Assembly (NCBI RefSeq): GCF_024305175.1
Contig: NZ_JAMWYY010000033.1
Location: 1 to 33,051, forward strand
DNA from: Flavobacterium sp.
GTDB lineage: Bacteria; Bacteroidota; Bacteroidia; Flavobacteriales; Flavobacteriaceae
Direction: 5' to 3'
Length of the DNA: 33,051 nt
The notes beneath the pieces were generated by a model. The model saw only the letters and a program-made list of their open reading frames with translations, did no database searches and was not told where the DNA came from. A program made the position numbers and the translations under genes. Within the stretch, counting starts at the first letter, position 1; every line of letters starts with the position of its first letter. Below, one piece after another: positions 1 to 8,807 of this stretch.

Positions 1-2003
1 GGCAAGCGCACACAGCACAAATAGACCTCTATGATTTTGCAACGCTGCAAAAAGTGACTACACTGATAGATTCTAAAAATCATCAGGAATTGCAGGCCGG
101 GATAGATAGTTATACTTTTAGCCCTGATGAAAAAAAGCTATTGATAGCCACAAATTCAGAGCCTATTTTCCGCCATTCATTTGTTGCCGATTATTTTGTG
201 TATGACATTGCAGGCAAAAAATTGACATCGCTTGCTGATGAAAAAGTGCAGGAACCTACTTTTTCTGCTGATAACAGCAAAGTGGCCTATGCTTACAAAA
301 ACAATTTATATGTTAAAGATTTAGCTTCGGGCAAGGTTACCCAGATAACAAAAGACGGCAGCGTAAACGCTGTAATTAATGGTATTACTGACTGGGTGTA
401 TGAAGAAGAATTTGCTTTTGTAAGGGCATATGACTGGAATGCAGCTGGCGATAAAATAGCTTTTATCCGTTTTGATGAGACAGATGTGCCGCAATTTACA
501 ATGGAATACTACAACCAGGGTCTGTATCCGCAGCCTTATACGTTTAAGTACCCAAAGGCAGGGGAGGAGAACTCTAAAGTGTCGCTGCATATATATGATG
601 TAAAGAACAATACGACAAAAAAGATAGATCTTAGTACATTTAATCCGTACTACCTGCCACGCTTAAAGTGGACCAACGATACGCAAACATTAAGCGTACA
701 GGTTATGAACAGGCACCAGAACAACCTCGACCTTGTTTTTGTTGATGCTGATAGTGGCGTTGCAACAGGAATACTTAATGAAACCGATAAAGCCTATATT
801 GATATTACTGATAACCTTACTTTTCTTAACGACAACAGTTTTATCTGGACAAGCGAGAAAGACGGCTACAACCACATTTACCACTATGGCAGTAACGGCA
901 AGCTGATAAAGCAGGTAACAAACGGTAATTGGGAGGTAACTGCCTATTATGGGTTTGATAAAACCAGTGGCAACATATTTTACCAGTCGGTAGAAAATGG
1001 CTCTATTAACCGTGATGTGTACCGTATTGGCATTAATGGCAAAAACAAAGTAAGGCTTACGCCGCTTACAGGTACTAATAAGGCAACCTTTAGCCCTAAG
1101 TTTGATTACTTTATAAATTCGTATTCAAGTGCAACAGTACCGGTTACTTATACACTCCATAACTCTAAAGATGGTAAAGTTGTAAAAGAAATCCTCGATA
1201 ACAAAGTTCTTGCAGAAAAGCTAAAGCCTTATAACCTTCCCAAAAAAGAATTTACTGTTATTAAAACAGATAAAGGGCATGAACTTAATGCCTGGATTAT
1301 AAAGCCTGCCGATTTTGACGCTTCAAAAAAATACCCATTGTTCATGTATCAGTACAGCGGCCCGGGTTCGCAACAGGTAAATAATGACTGGAACGGGTAT
1401 GACGACTATTGGTTCATGATGCTGGCGCAACAGGGCTATATAGTTGCCTGTGTAGATGGCAGGGGTACAGGTTTTAAAGGTGCTGATTTTAAAAAAGTAA
1501 CCTATAAGCAATTGGGTAAATATGAAGTTGAAGACCAGATAGATGCTGCAAAAACGCTTGGCGCGTATGAGTACATAGATGAATCGCGTATTGGTATTTT
1601 CGGGTGGAGCTATGGCGGTTTTATGTCGTCTAACTGCCTGCTTAAAGGTAATGATGTGTTTAAAATGGCTATTGCGGTGGCACCGGTTACCAACTGGCGT
1701 TTTTATGACACGGTTTACACTGAGCGCTATATGCAGACGCCGCAGGAAAACCCTTCGGGTTATGATGAAAACTCGCCTATAAACCATGTAAGCAAGCTTA
1801 AAGGCGCATACCTGTTAGTGCACGGCTCTGCAGATGATAACGTGCACCTGCAAAACACCATGCTTATGGTAGAAGCGCTGGTGCAGGCCAACAAACAATT
1901 CGACTGGGCTATTTACCCGGATAAAAACCACGGAATTTACGGCGGCGCAACAAGGCTGCAGCTATATACCAAGATGACTAACTTTATTAAAGATAACCTG
2001 TAG
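1..2003 (+). CDS. S9 family prolyl peptidase, dipeptidyl-peptidase IV type (5' partial)
   Basis: This exported serine peptidase probably removes X-Pro dipeptides from the N-termini of oligopeptides. The frame is open to the left edge (codons start at base 3), so the true start lies outside and roughly 50-60 residues are missing compared with the usual length of about 720. The N-terminal two thirds look like the DPPIV beta-propeller. The C-terminal alpha/beta-hydrolase domain carries the full triad: Ser in GWSYGG (near base 1608), Asp in HGSADDNVH (near 1835) and His in DKNHGIYGG (near 1930). The first internal start-like codon (GTG at 54) falls within conserved propeller sequence and is not a credible start. 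The stop TAG directly abuts the ATG of a peptide transporter, so released dipeptides and their uptake are probably made from one transcript. Confidence 0.93.
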   Translation, partial: QAHTAQIDLYDFATLQKVTTLIDSKNHQELQAGIDSYTFSPDEKKLLIATNSEPIFRHSFVADYFVYDIAGKKLTSLADEKVQEPTFSADNSKVAYAYKNNLYVKDLASGKVTQITKDGSVNAVINGITDWVYEEEFAFVRAYDWNAAGDKIAFIRFDETDVPQFTMEYYNQGLYPQPYTFKYPKAGEENSKVSLHIYDVKNNTTKKIDLSTFNPYYLPRLKWTNDTQTLSVQVMNRHQNNLDLVFVDADSGVATGILNETDKAYIDITDNLTFLNDNSFIWTSEKDGYNHIYHYGSNGKLIKQVTNGNWEVTAYYGFDKTSGNIFYQSVENGSINRDVYRIGINGKNKVRLTPLTGTNKATFSPKFDYFINSYSSATVPVTYTLHNSKDGKVVKEILDNKVLAEKLKPYNLPKKEFTVIKTDKGHELNAWIIKPADFDASKKYPLFMYQYSGPGSQQVNNDWNGYDDYWFMMLAQQGYIVACVDGRGTGFKGADFKKVTYKQLGKYEVEDQIDAAKTLGAYEYIDESRIGIFGWSYGGFMSSNCLLKGNDVFKMAIAVAPVTNWRFYDTVYTERYMQTPQENPSGYDENSPINHVSKLKGAYLLVHGSADDNVHLQNTMLMVEALVQANKQFDWAIYPDKNHGIYGGATRLQLYTKMTNFIKDNL

Positions 2004-3626
2004 ATGAATACAACTGCTTCGCTGGAAGAAATCCAGGATTTTAAGGGCAAATATCCTAAACAGCTTTGGGGATTGTTCTTTTCAGAAATGTGGGAACGTT
2101 TCTGTTTTTATGGTATGCGCGGTGTTTTAACCTACTTTATGATTACCCACCTGGTACTCGAAAATGGCGAACACATGCAGGAAAGCCAGGCCAACCTGCA
2201 ATATGGCGCTACGCAGGCGTTTGTATATGCCTTTACATTTATAGGCGGTTTGTTTGCCGATAAAATTTTAGGTTTCAGGAAGTCGCTGTTCTGGGGAGGT
2301 ATCTTAATGATTGTGGGTAGTGCCATCCTGGCTTTTGACCCTTTCCCCGAAAGTAACTTTTTTTGGGGTATCAGTTTTACAGTGGTAGGTACCGGTTTCT
2401 TTAAGCCAAACATCTCTACAATGGTTGGCTCACTTTACAAAAAAGGAGATTCAAGGAGGGATGCAGGTTTTTCACTATTTTATTCAGGTATTAATATAGG
2501 CGCACTTTTGGGTGGCTATGCCTGTATTGCAATTGGTAAAGGACAGTTGTTCTCCGGTTTCATACCGGCTGAATATACCTGGAATGTGGCCTTTGGCCTT
2601 GCAGGGGTTGTAATGACAATAAGCCTTATCACTTTTATCTTTACTCAAAAAACACTTGGGCCAATTGGTTTATCGCCATTAAAAAGCCAGCATAATAAAC
2701 TAAAAGAAATCACTGAAATAGAGGGTATAGGCACTGTAGAGCCTGAACCAACCACCGTAAAGAGAAAAATTAAGTCAGGGAAGAACTGGTATGAGTATGC
2801 CGTTTACCTGGGTACGCTTGCTGTAGTTCCTGTAATTATGGCTATGGTAGCCAAAACAGAATATACTGACTGGTTTATGTATATAATTGGCCCTGTCACG
2901 CTTGTTTATCTTGTTTATGAAATGAGCAAGCACAGCTGGGCAGAGAGCAAAAAACTGATAGCGGCATTAATATTTATATTGTTCTCTATTGTGTTCTGGG
3001 CGTTCTTTGAGCAGAGTGGTGGCTCATTGAGTATATTTGCGGCACAGAACTTAGATAATACCGTTTTAGGTACAATGACCTTAGATCCTAACGGTGTTAA
3101 TAATGCTGCAAACTCTGTATTTGTAATTATTTTTGCACCGCTTGTTGGCCTTGCCTGGATTGCAATGGCAAAAAAGAAAATAGAGCCTAATTCAGTTATA
3201 AAATTCGGTCTTGGATTTATTTTTCTTGCAGGCGGATTCTATATTTTCTACCTTACACGCTTTTTCGAGGTAATTGCCGGTTCGGGCATAGCCAGCCTCG
3301 ATGTTTTTGTACTTGCCTATTTTGTAATCACCTTTGGCGAATTGTGCCTTTCACCGATAGGTCTGTCGTTAATGACCAAGCTGTCGCCGCAAAGGCTGCA
3401 GGGCGTAATGATGGGTATGTGGTTCCTGGCAAGTGCATACGGGCAGTATGTTGCCGGTATATTGGGTGCAGGCTTGTCTGAAGCAGGAGAGAACGACTCG
3501 TTGCCGCAAAAGCTGGCTACCTATACCGATGGCTACAAACAACTGGCTATATATGCATTAATAGCCGGTGTGGTGCTGATTGTCCTTTCGCCGATCGTTA
3601 AAAAACTGATGCAGGACGAAAAGTAG
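2004..3626 (+). CDS. POT/PTR2 family proton-dependent oligopeptide transporter (copy 1)
   Basis: A 540-residue inner-membrane MFS symporter that imports di- and tripeptides with protons. The POT helix-1 motif ExxER is at E28-E31-R32, followed by FCFYG. The second family signature, FYSGINIG, is near residues 159-166. The chain has about 14 hydrophobic segments, with a charged loop near residues 220-255 between its two halves. The ATG follows the peptidase stop with no spacer and in the same frame, which points to translational coupling. No Shine-Dalgarno sequence is evident. It is followed 32 bases later by a second POT gene that clearly differs in sequence. Substrate preference cannot be read from the sequence. 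Confidence 0.93.
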   Translation: MNTTASLEEIQDFKGKYPKQLWGLFFSEMWERFCFYGMRGVLTYFMITHLVLENGEHMQESQANLQYGATQAFVYAFTFIGGLFADKILGFRKSLFWGGILMIVGSAILAFDPFPESNFFWGISFTVVGTGFFKPNISTMVGSLYKKGDSRRDAGFSLFYSGINIGALLGGYACIAIGKGQLFSGFIPAEYTWNVAFGLAGVVMTISLITFIFTQKTLGPIGLSPLKSQHNKLKEITEIEGIGTVEPEPTTVKRKIKSGKNWYEYAVYLGTLAVVPVIMAMVAKTEYTDWFMYIIGPVTLVYLVYEMSKHSWAESKKLIAALIFILFSIVFWAFFEQSGGSLSIFAAQNLDNTVLGTMTLDPNGVNNAANSVFVIIFAPLVGLAWIAMAKKKIEPNSVIKFGLGFIFLAGGFYIFYLTRFFEVIAGSGIASLDVFVLAYFVITFGELCLSPIGLSLMTKLSPQRLQGVMMGMWFLASAYGQYVAGILGAGLSEAGENDSLPQKLATYTDGYKQLAIYALIAGVVLIVLSPIVKKLMQDEK

Positions 3627-3658
3627 AAACTAATTTTTTTTGAATCAATATATATACT

Positions 3659-5401
3659 ATGTCTACAACAACTTCAAATGATTTTTTTAAATCCAATGTT
3701 TTAGGGCATCCGGCAGGGCTGTTTGTGCTGTTCTTTACCGAAATGTGGGAACGTTTTTCGTATTACGGAATGCGTGCCCTTTTGGTACTTTTCCTTATAT
3801 CTTCAATTGCTGACGGCGGTTGGGCATGGCCTGAGGAGAACGCACTTGCTTTATACGGAACCTATACTTCGCTTGTTTACCTTACAACCATTATGGGCGG
3901 TTATATGGCCGACAGGTACCTGGGCTATCGTTGGGCTGTTGTAATAGGTGCTCTTTTAATGACTTTGGGGCATGCCAGTATGGCTGTGGAAACGCCTATG
4001 TTCCTGTATATAGGTATTGGGCTTCTTATATTCGGTAATGGTTTCTTTAAGCCGAATATGACATCTATAGTATCTTATATGTATAAAGACCACCCTGAAA
4101 AGAAAGATGGCGCTTATACCATATTTTATATGGGTGTAAACGCAGGTGCCTTTTTGGGTATCATGCTTTGCGGGTATATTGGTGAGCAGGTAAGCTGGAG
4201 TTGGGGCTTTGGCCTTGCCGGTATCTTCATGTTTTTTGGTATGCTGCAATTTTACTTTACACAAAATATTTTTGGTAACATTGGTACCAAGCCTACCGCT
4301 GCCGAACAGGCGGAAAGGAAAGTAGCTACTGATGGCGATAAGCGTGTACCGTTTACCAGCTTTGACCTTACCCTAATAGTAATATCACTTTTGCTTGGCC
4401 TTGTGTGGATACTTAATGACCCGTATTCTAAAATCAGCGGTAACAATTTACTTGATTTTACAGTTGGTTCGCTTGATGGCTCTAACTTTACCATCATGCT
4501 TGGTGTTGTACTTTTCGTTATACTACTGGTAAGCAGGCTTACACGTTATGCAACAGTTACAAGAGACAGGCTGATTGCTGTAACAATTTTTGCCTTCTTT
4601 ACTGTTTTCTTCTGGGCTTCGTTTGAACAGGCTGGTGGCTCTATGACCATTTTTGCTGAAAAATATACCCAAAGGGAATTAACAGGCAGCACAGCATCTT
4701 TATTTAAGATTATCAATGCATTGCTAACAGTTGTCCCTCTTATAATCATAACCTATGTATTAGGTAAGCTATTTAGCCAGACATTTAAAAAATATCCGGT
4801 AGGTAACAGTATTCTTGGGTTCAGTTTTGCAGTAATCTGGGGTGTTGTAATCTGGATGCTATACCGCGAATTCACTAAAGATGAAACGGTTGTTGCCGCT
4901 TCCTGGTTTGGTATATTAAACTCATTCTTTATCATTGCTTTTGCGCCTATGGTGTCTAAAATTTGGGAGAGCAAGTTTAACCCGCCGGCAGCATTTAAAT
5001 ACGGGCTTGGGCTTTCATTATTAGGTATTGGCTTTGCCTCACTGGCTTATGGTGCTTCTACACTTACCGATGGCGGCGATATTAAGGTGAGCATGGTATG
5101 GCTTATTTTTGCTTACCTTTTCCATACACTGGGCGAACTTTGCCTTTCTCCGGTAGGGCTTTCTTATGTTAGTAAGCTGGTGCCTGCCAGGATGATTGGT
5201 ATTATGTTCGGTATTTGGTATCTTGCTATTGCCATTGGTAACAAAACTGCAGGTACTATGGGTGGTATGATTAATACAATTACCGAAAAGTATTCATTAT
5301 CAACGTTTTTCCTTATCTTTACCTTTGTGCCTATAGGCCTTGGTATATTGGTAATGATACTGCACCCGCTGCTTAAAAAGCTGATGCACGGTGTTCGTTA
5401 A
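3659..5401 (+). CDS. POT/PTR2 family proton-dependent oligopeptide transporter (copy 2)
   Basis: A 580-residue inner-membrane peptide/proton symporter and a diverged paralogue of its upstream neighbour. It carries the POT motif EMWERF followed by SYYGMR in helix 1, and the second signature FYMGVNAG near residues 160-167. Both genes keep the EQAGGS / EQSGGS motif in the helix after the central loop. The chain is about 40 residues longer than copy 1, mainly in the second half. Its position in the run peptidase - POT - POT supports a role in recovering peptides released by the DPPIV-type enzyme. The two copies may cover different peptide charges or sizes; this is inference. Confidence 0.92.
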   Translation: MSTTTSNDFFKSNVLGHPAGLFVLFFTEMWERFSYYGMRALLVLFLISSIADGGWAWPEENALALYGTYTSLVYLTTIMGGYMADRYLGYRWAVVIGALLMTLGHASMAVETPMFLYIGIGLLIFGNGFFKPNMTSIVSYMYKDHPEKKDGAYTIFYMGVNAGAFLGIMLCGYIGEQVSWSWGFGLAGIFMFFGMLQFYFTQNIFGNIGTKPTAAEQAERKVATDGDKRVPFTSFDLTLIVISLLLGLVWILNDPYSKISGNNLLDFTVGSLDGSNFTIMLGVVLFVILLVSRLTRYATVTRDRLIAVTIFAFFTVFFWASFEQAGGSMTIFAEKYTQRELTGSTASLFKIINALLTVVPLIIITYVLGKLFSQTFKKYPVGNSILGFSFAVIWGVVIWMLYREFTKDETVVAASWFGILNSFFIIAFAPMVSKIWESKFNPPAAFKYGLGLSLLGIGFASLAYGASTLTDGGDIKVSMVWLIFAYLFHTLGELCLSPVGLSYVSKLVPARMIGIMFGIWYLAIAIGNKTAGTMGGMINTITEKYSLSTFFLIFTFVPIGLGILVMILHPLLKKLMHGVR

Positions 5402-5450
5402 CATGCTTTGGCATCCTTTTTGAAAAACCAATACTATAAACTTAAATAAT

Positions 5451-5915
5451 ATGAAAAAACTGTTATTAATACTCTTTGTTGCATTAGGCACAGTTGCTGC
5501 CCGGGCACAGGAAATAAAATGGATGACACTGGATGAAGCGCTTGCCGCGCAGAAGAAAAATCCGAAGCCTATATTTATGGATGTATATACCGACTGGTGC
5601 GGGCCATGCAAAATGCTCGATAAAAATACATTTCATGATAAGACCGTTGCCGATTACATTAACGCTAATTATTATGCGGTAAAATTTAATGCAGAAGGCA
5701 ATGATGATGTTAATTACATGGGTAAGAAATATGCCAACCCAAATTATGTTGCCGACAGAAGGGGCCGCAACAGTGTACATGAGTTTACGCTGTTCTTGAA
5801 AGTGCGTGCTTATCCGTCAATGATAATTTTTGATAAAAAAGGAAATGTAAAAGAGCCCATTATCGGCTACCACACTCCGGAGCAGTTAATGGAGGTGCTT
5901 AAAGCAAAAGCATAA
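5451..5915 (+). CDS. Secreted thioredoxin-like protein
   Basis: A 154-residue protein with an N-terminal signal peptide of about 19-20 residues (MKK, then a hydrophobic core, then ARAQ), so it should act in the periplasm. It has a thioredoxin fold with the active-site motif WCGPC (Cys50, Cys53). The cis-proline is probably in AYPSMIIF near residue 125. The GKKY to RGRNS stretch (about residues 85-105) looks like the insert seen in thioredoxin_7-type proteins. It is probably a thiol reductant or disulfide handler for secreted proteins; the partner is unknown. It is the last gene of the peptide operon and ends 3 bases before the stop of the convergent comEC gene. Confidence 0.85.
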   Translation: MKKLLLILFVALGTVAARAQEIKWMTLDEALAAQKKNPKPIFMDVYTDWCGPCKMLDKNTFHDKTVADYINANYYAVKFNAEGNDDVNYMGKKYANPNYVADRRGRNSVHEFTLFLKVRAYPSMIIFDKKGNVKEPIIGYHTPEQLMEVLKAKA

Positions 5916-5918
5916 CAT

Positions 5919-7943
5919 TTACCTTATAGTATAAGATCCCTTTTCGGCAGTAGCATGAAAAGGGATTTTTCTTTTTTGGCAGGTTGCTTGCCAGCGGCTC
6001 ACGTAGCTTTTATAATTAGTGGCATCTGCAACCACTACGAGCGGTTTAAGGCTGTCCAGCGTGCGTTCAAGGTTTATTTTAGGAGATTGTGTAAGCAGCA
6101 GTAAATCTGCCTGCATATTGCTGCTATAAACGCCGGTACTGTCTAAAATGAGTATTCGTTTACCATTGTGCCAATACAGGTTTTCAAGCGGCCTGACTTC
6201 CGTGTTATCTGTAAAATTACCTTTAGTGTAGCTTTTCGCATTCCTGTTAGAAGCGGCAAGGCTGTCATTGCTAAAAAAGGTAATATTTTTTCCTCTCTTT
6301 TTGGCAATGAGGCTATGCTCCCAGTTATGAAATATAACAGTCTCATCTAAATTATCTGCCTTCCATTTAATTACTGTATAGCTAACCTGAAATACCAATA
6401 CAGCAGCCAGTAGCGCCACAGTACGTGTATAGTTCTTCTTAAACATCCATAACACGCTGCAGAGTATCAGCATGTATAAAGTTAGCATAAGCAGCAGGTT
6501 AAAAGGTATGTCTTTTATAGTTAAAGTGCTGAAAGATGCAACCCATTCGATAAAATCATTCATTACTTCGGTAATAAAACCTAACACCTTGCCTAAAAGT
6601 GCTGCGGCATCCGCCCGGATGAAACCTAATATAATCACTGCTATTCCTACTATTAATAATACGGTAGAGAGCGGTATGACCACAATATTAGCAAGAGGGA
6701 ACAGCAGCGGGAACTGGTTAAAATAATACAGGCTAAGCGGAAGTACACCCAGTTGTGCTACAATAGACACAGCCACAAGCTGTGTAAAGTAATTAACTGC
6801 TTTATATTTAGATGGTTTTATTCTCGAATAAAGAGGCTGCATCCACACAATTGCAAAAACTGCGGCATAACTTAGCTGAAAGCCTGCATCAAACAAAAAA
6901 GAAGGCTTAGCTAAAAGCAATACAAGCATTGATACCGCTAATGAGTTGAATGTATTTGTATTCCGGTTTATGTATTGCCCTATGCTTACAAAGCTGAACA
7001 TTACCACCGCCCGCACTACAGATGCCGATAACCCGGCAATTATGGCAAAACTCCATAAAACTGTAAGCATGGCGAGTAGCCTTAACAGCTTACCATGATT
7101 TTTAAAATACCGAAGTGGCTTCAGCAGCAGGTTAAGTATATAAAACAGGATGCCTATGTGAAGCCCTGATATGGCGAGTATATGTATAACACCCGCATCT
7201 ATATAATTTTGGTTCAGCTCATTGTCGATATCCTGCCTTTGCCCTAACAAAAGCGCTTTTAGAACATTGGTGACCTGCGTACTGTAATGCTGTTGCTCTA
7301 ATTTTTTTGTTAGAGTATTACGTAATGTGCCAACATAATAATCGAAATTTTGTATTTGACCCGACTGAATAAAATTATCCTTCAGCTTGATTTGATGGAA
7401 AACATCCTGCTTTTCCATATAACCGGCATAGCTAAATTGGTACGGATTCATTGACGCATAAACAGGCTGTGGTATTGCGGCTATATAAAGTACATCACCT
7501 GCATTATAAATATTTCGGAGGCTGTCCTTAGGTACAGTAACCAGCAGTTTTCCTGTGGCCGCTTTTTTATCTACAGACTGAATCTTAAAGTAATACTTTT
7601 CGTTGTAATCATTGGGTTTAAGCCGTTCTGAAATATAGCCCTTAATAACAGGAATATCCTGGTCATTCAGCATCTTAGCGTAATGATAGGGGTTGTTTGG
7701 CGGATAAGTAAGTGTATAAGCCGAAAACCCAATGCAAAAAGCAAATAAAAGTGCAGCTAACGTAAACCACGGCTTTTGCAGCAACTGCTTTTTAGAGATA
7801 CTATAAGCAGCGAAAAGCAATACCATACTAACGGCAGAAAATAGTAGTGCAGCCTTAAACCCCGGCCTAATTAAATCTGCTGTAAATATGCCTGTAGCAA
7901 CAAAAAAAGTAAGTGGTATAACAGGGTATTTCAATACCTTCAT
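5919..7943 (-). CDS. comEC: ComEC/Rec2 family DNA-uptake channel protein
   Basis: A 674-residue polytopic inner-membrane protein of the competence family, which passes single-stranded DNA into the cytoplasm. The N-terminus has membrane segments and a soluble DUF4131-like region (about residues 90-190). The Competence domain follows, with the hallmark HILAISGLHIGI near residues 253-264 and a run of further helices to about residue 500. The C-terminal soluble part (about 530-674) aligns in position with the metallo-beta-lactamase-like domain, but I see no HxHxDH metal motif in it. The start is ATG at 7943. The gap to the upstream peptidase gene is 45 bases, so the two may share a transcript. 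Confidence 0.9.
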   Translation of the reverse strand: MKVLKYPVIPLTFFVATGIFTADLIRPGFKAALLFSAVSMVLLFAAYSISKKQLLQKPWFTLAALLFAFCIGFSAYTLTYPPNNPYHYAKMLNDQDIPVIKGYISERLKPNDYNEKYYFKIQSVDKKAATGKLLVTVPKDSLRNIYNAGDVLYIAAIPQPVYASMNPYQFSYAGYMEKQDVFHQIKLKDNFIQSGQIQNFDYYVGTLRNTLTKKLEQQHYSTQVTNVLKALLLGQRQDIDNELNQNYIDAGVIHILAISGLHIGILFYILNLLLKPLRYFKNHGKLLRLLAMLTVLWSFAIIAGLSASVVRAVVMFSFVSIGQYINRNTNTFNSLAVSMLVLLLAKPSFLFDAGFQLSYAAVFAIVWMQPLYSRIKPSKYKAVNYFTQLVAVSIVAQLGVLPLSLYYFNQFPLLFPLANIVVIPLSTVLLIVGIAVIILGFIRADAAALLGKVLGFITEVMNDFIEWVASFSTLTIKDIPFNLLLMLTLYMLILCSVLWMFKKNYTRTVALLAAVLVFQVSYTVIKWKADNLDETVIFHNWEHSLIAKKRGKNITFFSNDSLAASNRNAKSYTKGNFTDNTEVRPLENLYWHNGKRILILDSTGVYSSNMQADLLLLTQSPKINLERTLDSLKPLVVVADATNYKSYVSRWQATCQKRKIPFHATAEKGSYTIR
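5936..5977 (+). terminator. Rho-independent terminator inside the 3' end of comEC
   Basis: Perfect 9-bp arms ATCCCTTTT (5936-5944) and AAAAGGGAT (5958-5966), followed on the plus strand by a T-rich tract (5967-5977). It serves the thioredoxin-like gene and so the peptide operon. It lies inside the coding sequence for the last residues of comEC on the other strand. Confidence 0.8.
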
Positions 7944-7988
7944 ATGTGTTTGATATTGAAATTAGCTGTGCGTTTTTATCAGTCCTGA

Positions 7989-8738
7989 TTAAAAATCGTC
8001 TTCAATAATCCTGTTTGCCTGAACGAAAGTTTTATCATAATACGTTTCGCTCATAGATGAAACCACAACGCCAAGCTGTAATGTAGCGTGTATGAATTTT
8101 ATTTCGCCATCTTCAGTAACTTCGGTTACAAGTCCAACGTGATTAATGCGCTTCCTTCTCGGGTTATTGTCAAAGAAAAGCAGGTCGCCTTTGCGTACAT
8201 CGCTAAGGTCTATCTTTCTGCCTGCCTTTGCCATTTCATAAGAACTTCTCGGCAATGAGATATCAAAAATATTGAAAGTGGTATAAACCATACCGCTGCA
8301 ATCCATACCGTCTTTTGTAGTACCGCCTGTCCTGTAGTTAACACCTTCAAATTCCATTGCATTGTTTACAATCTGCATGGCAAGGTAGTTTTCATAAGGC
8401 GCAGGTATATAATCAGGGTCAGGCCTCTGGCTCTCAATTACCCTTTTCTTTTTCTTCTTATCTTTTTTTTCTGTTACTGCGTCTTCCTGTACTTCAGGTG
8501 CAGTTTCGGCAACATTATCATTATTTGTGGTAGTAATTACAGGCTGTGCGGGGCCTTGTGTCGGTTTTGAAGGTTTTTCTGTAGCAACAGCTACGGCATT
8601 ATCGGTGCTATTTTCCTTTTCAGAATAAGAGTATATTCCTTTTTTTTGTGCCTCTTTTTTAGAGGTCACAATTTGTGCTGATGTTGTGAATGATACCATC
8701 ATCAGGAAAAACAGGGATAGGGGCAGGAGTTTCTTCAA
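7989..8738 (-). CDS. NlpC/P60 family cell-wall peptidase
   Basis: A 249-residue exported cysteine peptidase that cleaves peptidoglycan stem peptides. It has a signal peptide of about 21 residues ending TTSA. A low-complexity linker follows, with a Lys-rich patch near residues 91-98. The NlpC/P60 domain fills the C-terminal half: catalytic Cys147 in DGMDCSG, His200 in INHVGLV and a third polar residue, probably His217 in FIHA. There is no lipobox, so it is predicted to be soluble in the periplasm. It has its own candidate promoter in the gap after lpxB. Confidence 0.9.
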   Translation of the reverse strand: MKKLLPLSLFFLMMVSFTTSAQIVTSKKEAQKKGIYSYSEKENSTDNAVAVATEKPSKPTQGPAQPVITTTNNDNVAETAPEVQEDAVTEKKDKKKKKRVIESQRPDPDYIPAPYENYLAMQIVNNAMEFEGVNYRTGGTTKDGMDCSGMVYTTFNIFDISLPRSSYEMAKAGRKIDLSDVRKGDLLFFDNNPRRKRINHVGLVTEVTEDGEIKFIHATLQLGVVVSSMSETYYDKTFVQANRIIEDDF

Positions 8739-8772
8739 AACTTTATCTTTTCAAATTCAACACGGGTTTTTG

Positions 8773-8807
8773 CAAATATAAATAATTTTTGTGTTGAAAT
8801 TAACAAA
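8773..8807 (-). promoter_or_regulatory. Candidate Bacteroidetes-type promoter of the NlpC/P60 gene
   Basis: On the minus strand there is a TTTG element (8804-8807), a 23-base spacer and TATATTTG (8773-8780), which fits the TAnnTTTG -7 consensus. It lies between the lpxB stop and the NlpC/P60 start, giving a leader of roughly 30 bases. The spacer is at the long end of the known range. Confidence 0.5.

Noticed and set aside
1323..1787. Long antisense open frames inside conserved genes, such as 1323-1787 minus, 16215-16745 plus and 28025-28471 plus
   Set aside because: They are mirror frames of well-recognised proteins and have no start context or family features of their own.
7944..7988. Possible terminator between the NlpC/P60 gene and comEC (ATCAG...CTGAT near 7980)
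   Set aside because: The stem is only about five pairs with almost no loop, and there is no proper T-tract in the minus direction.
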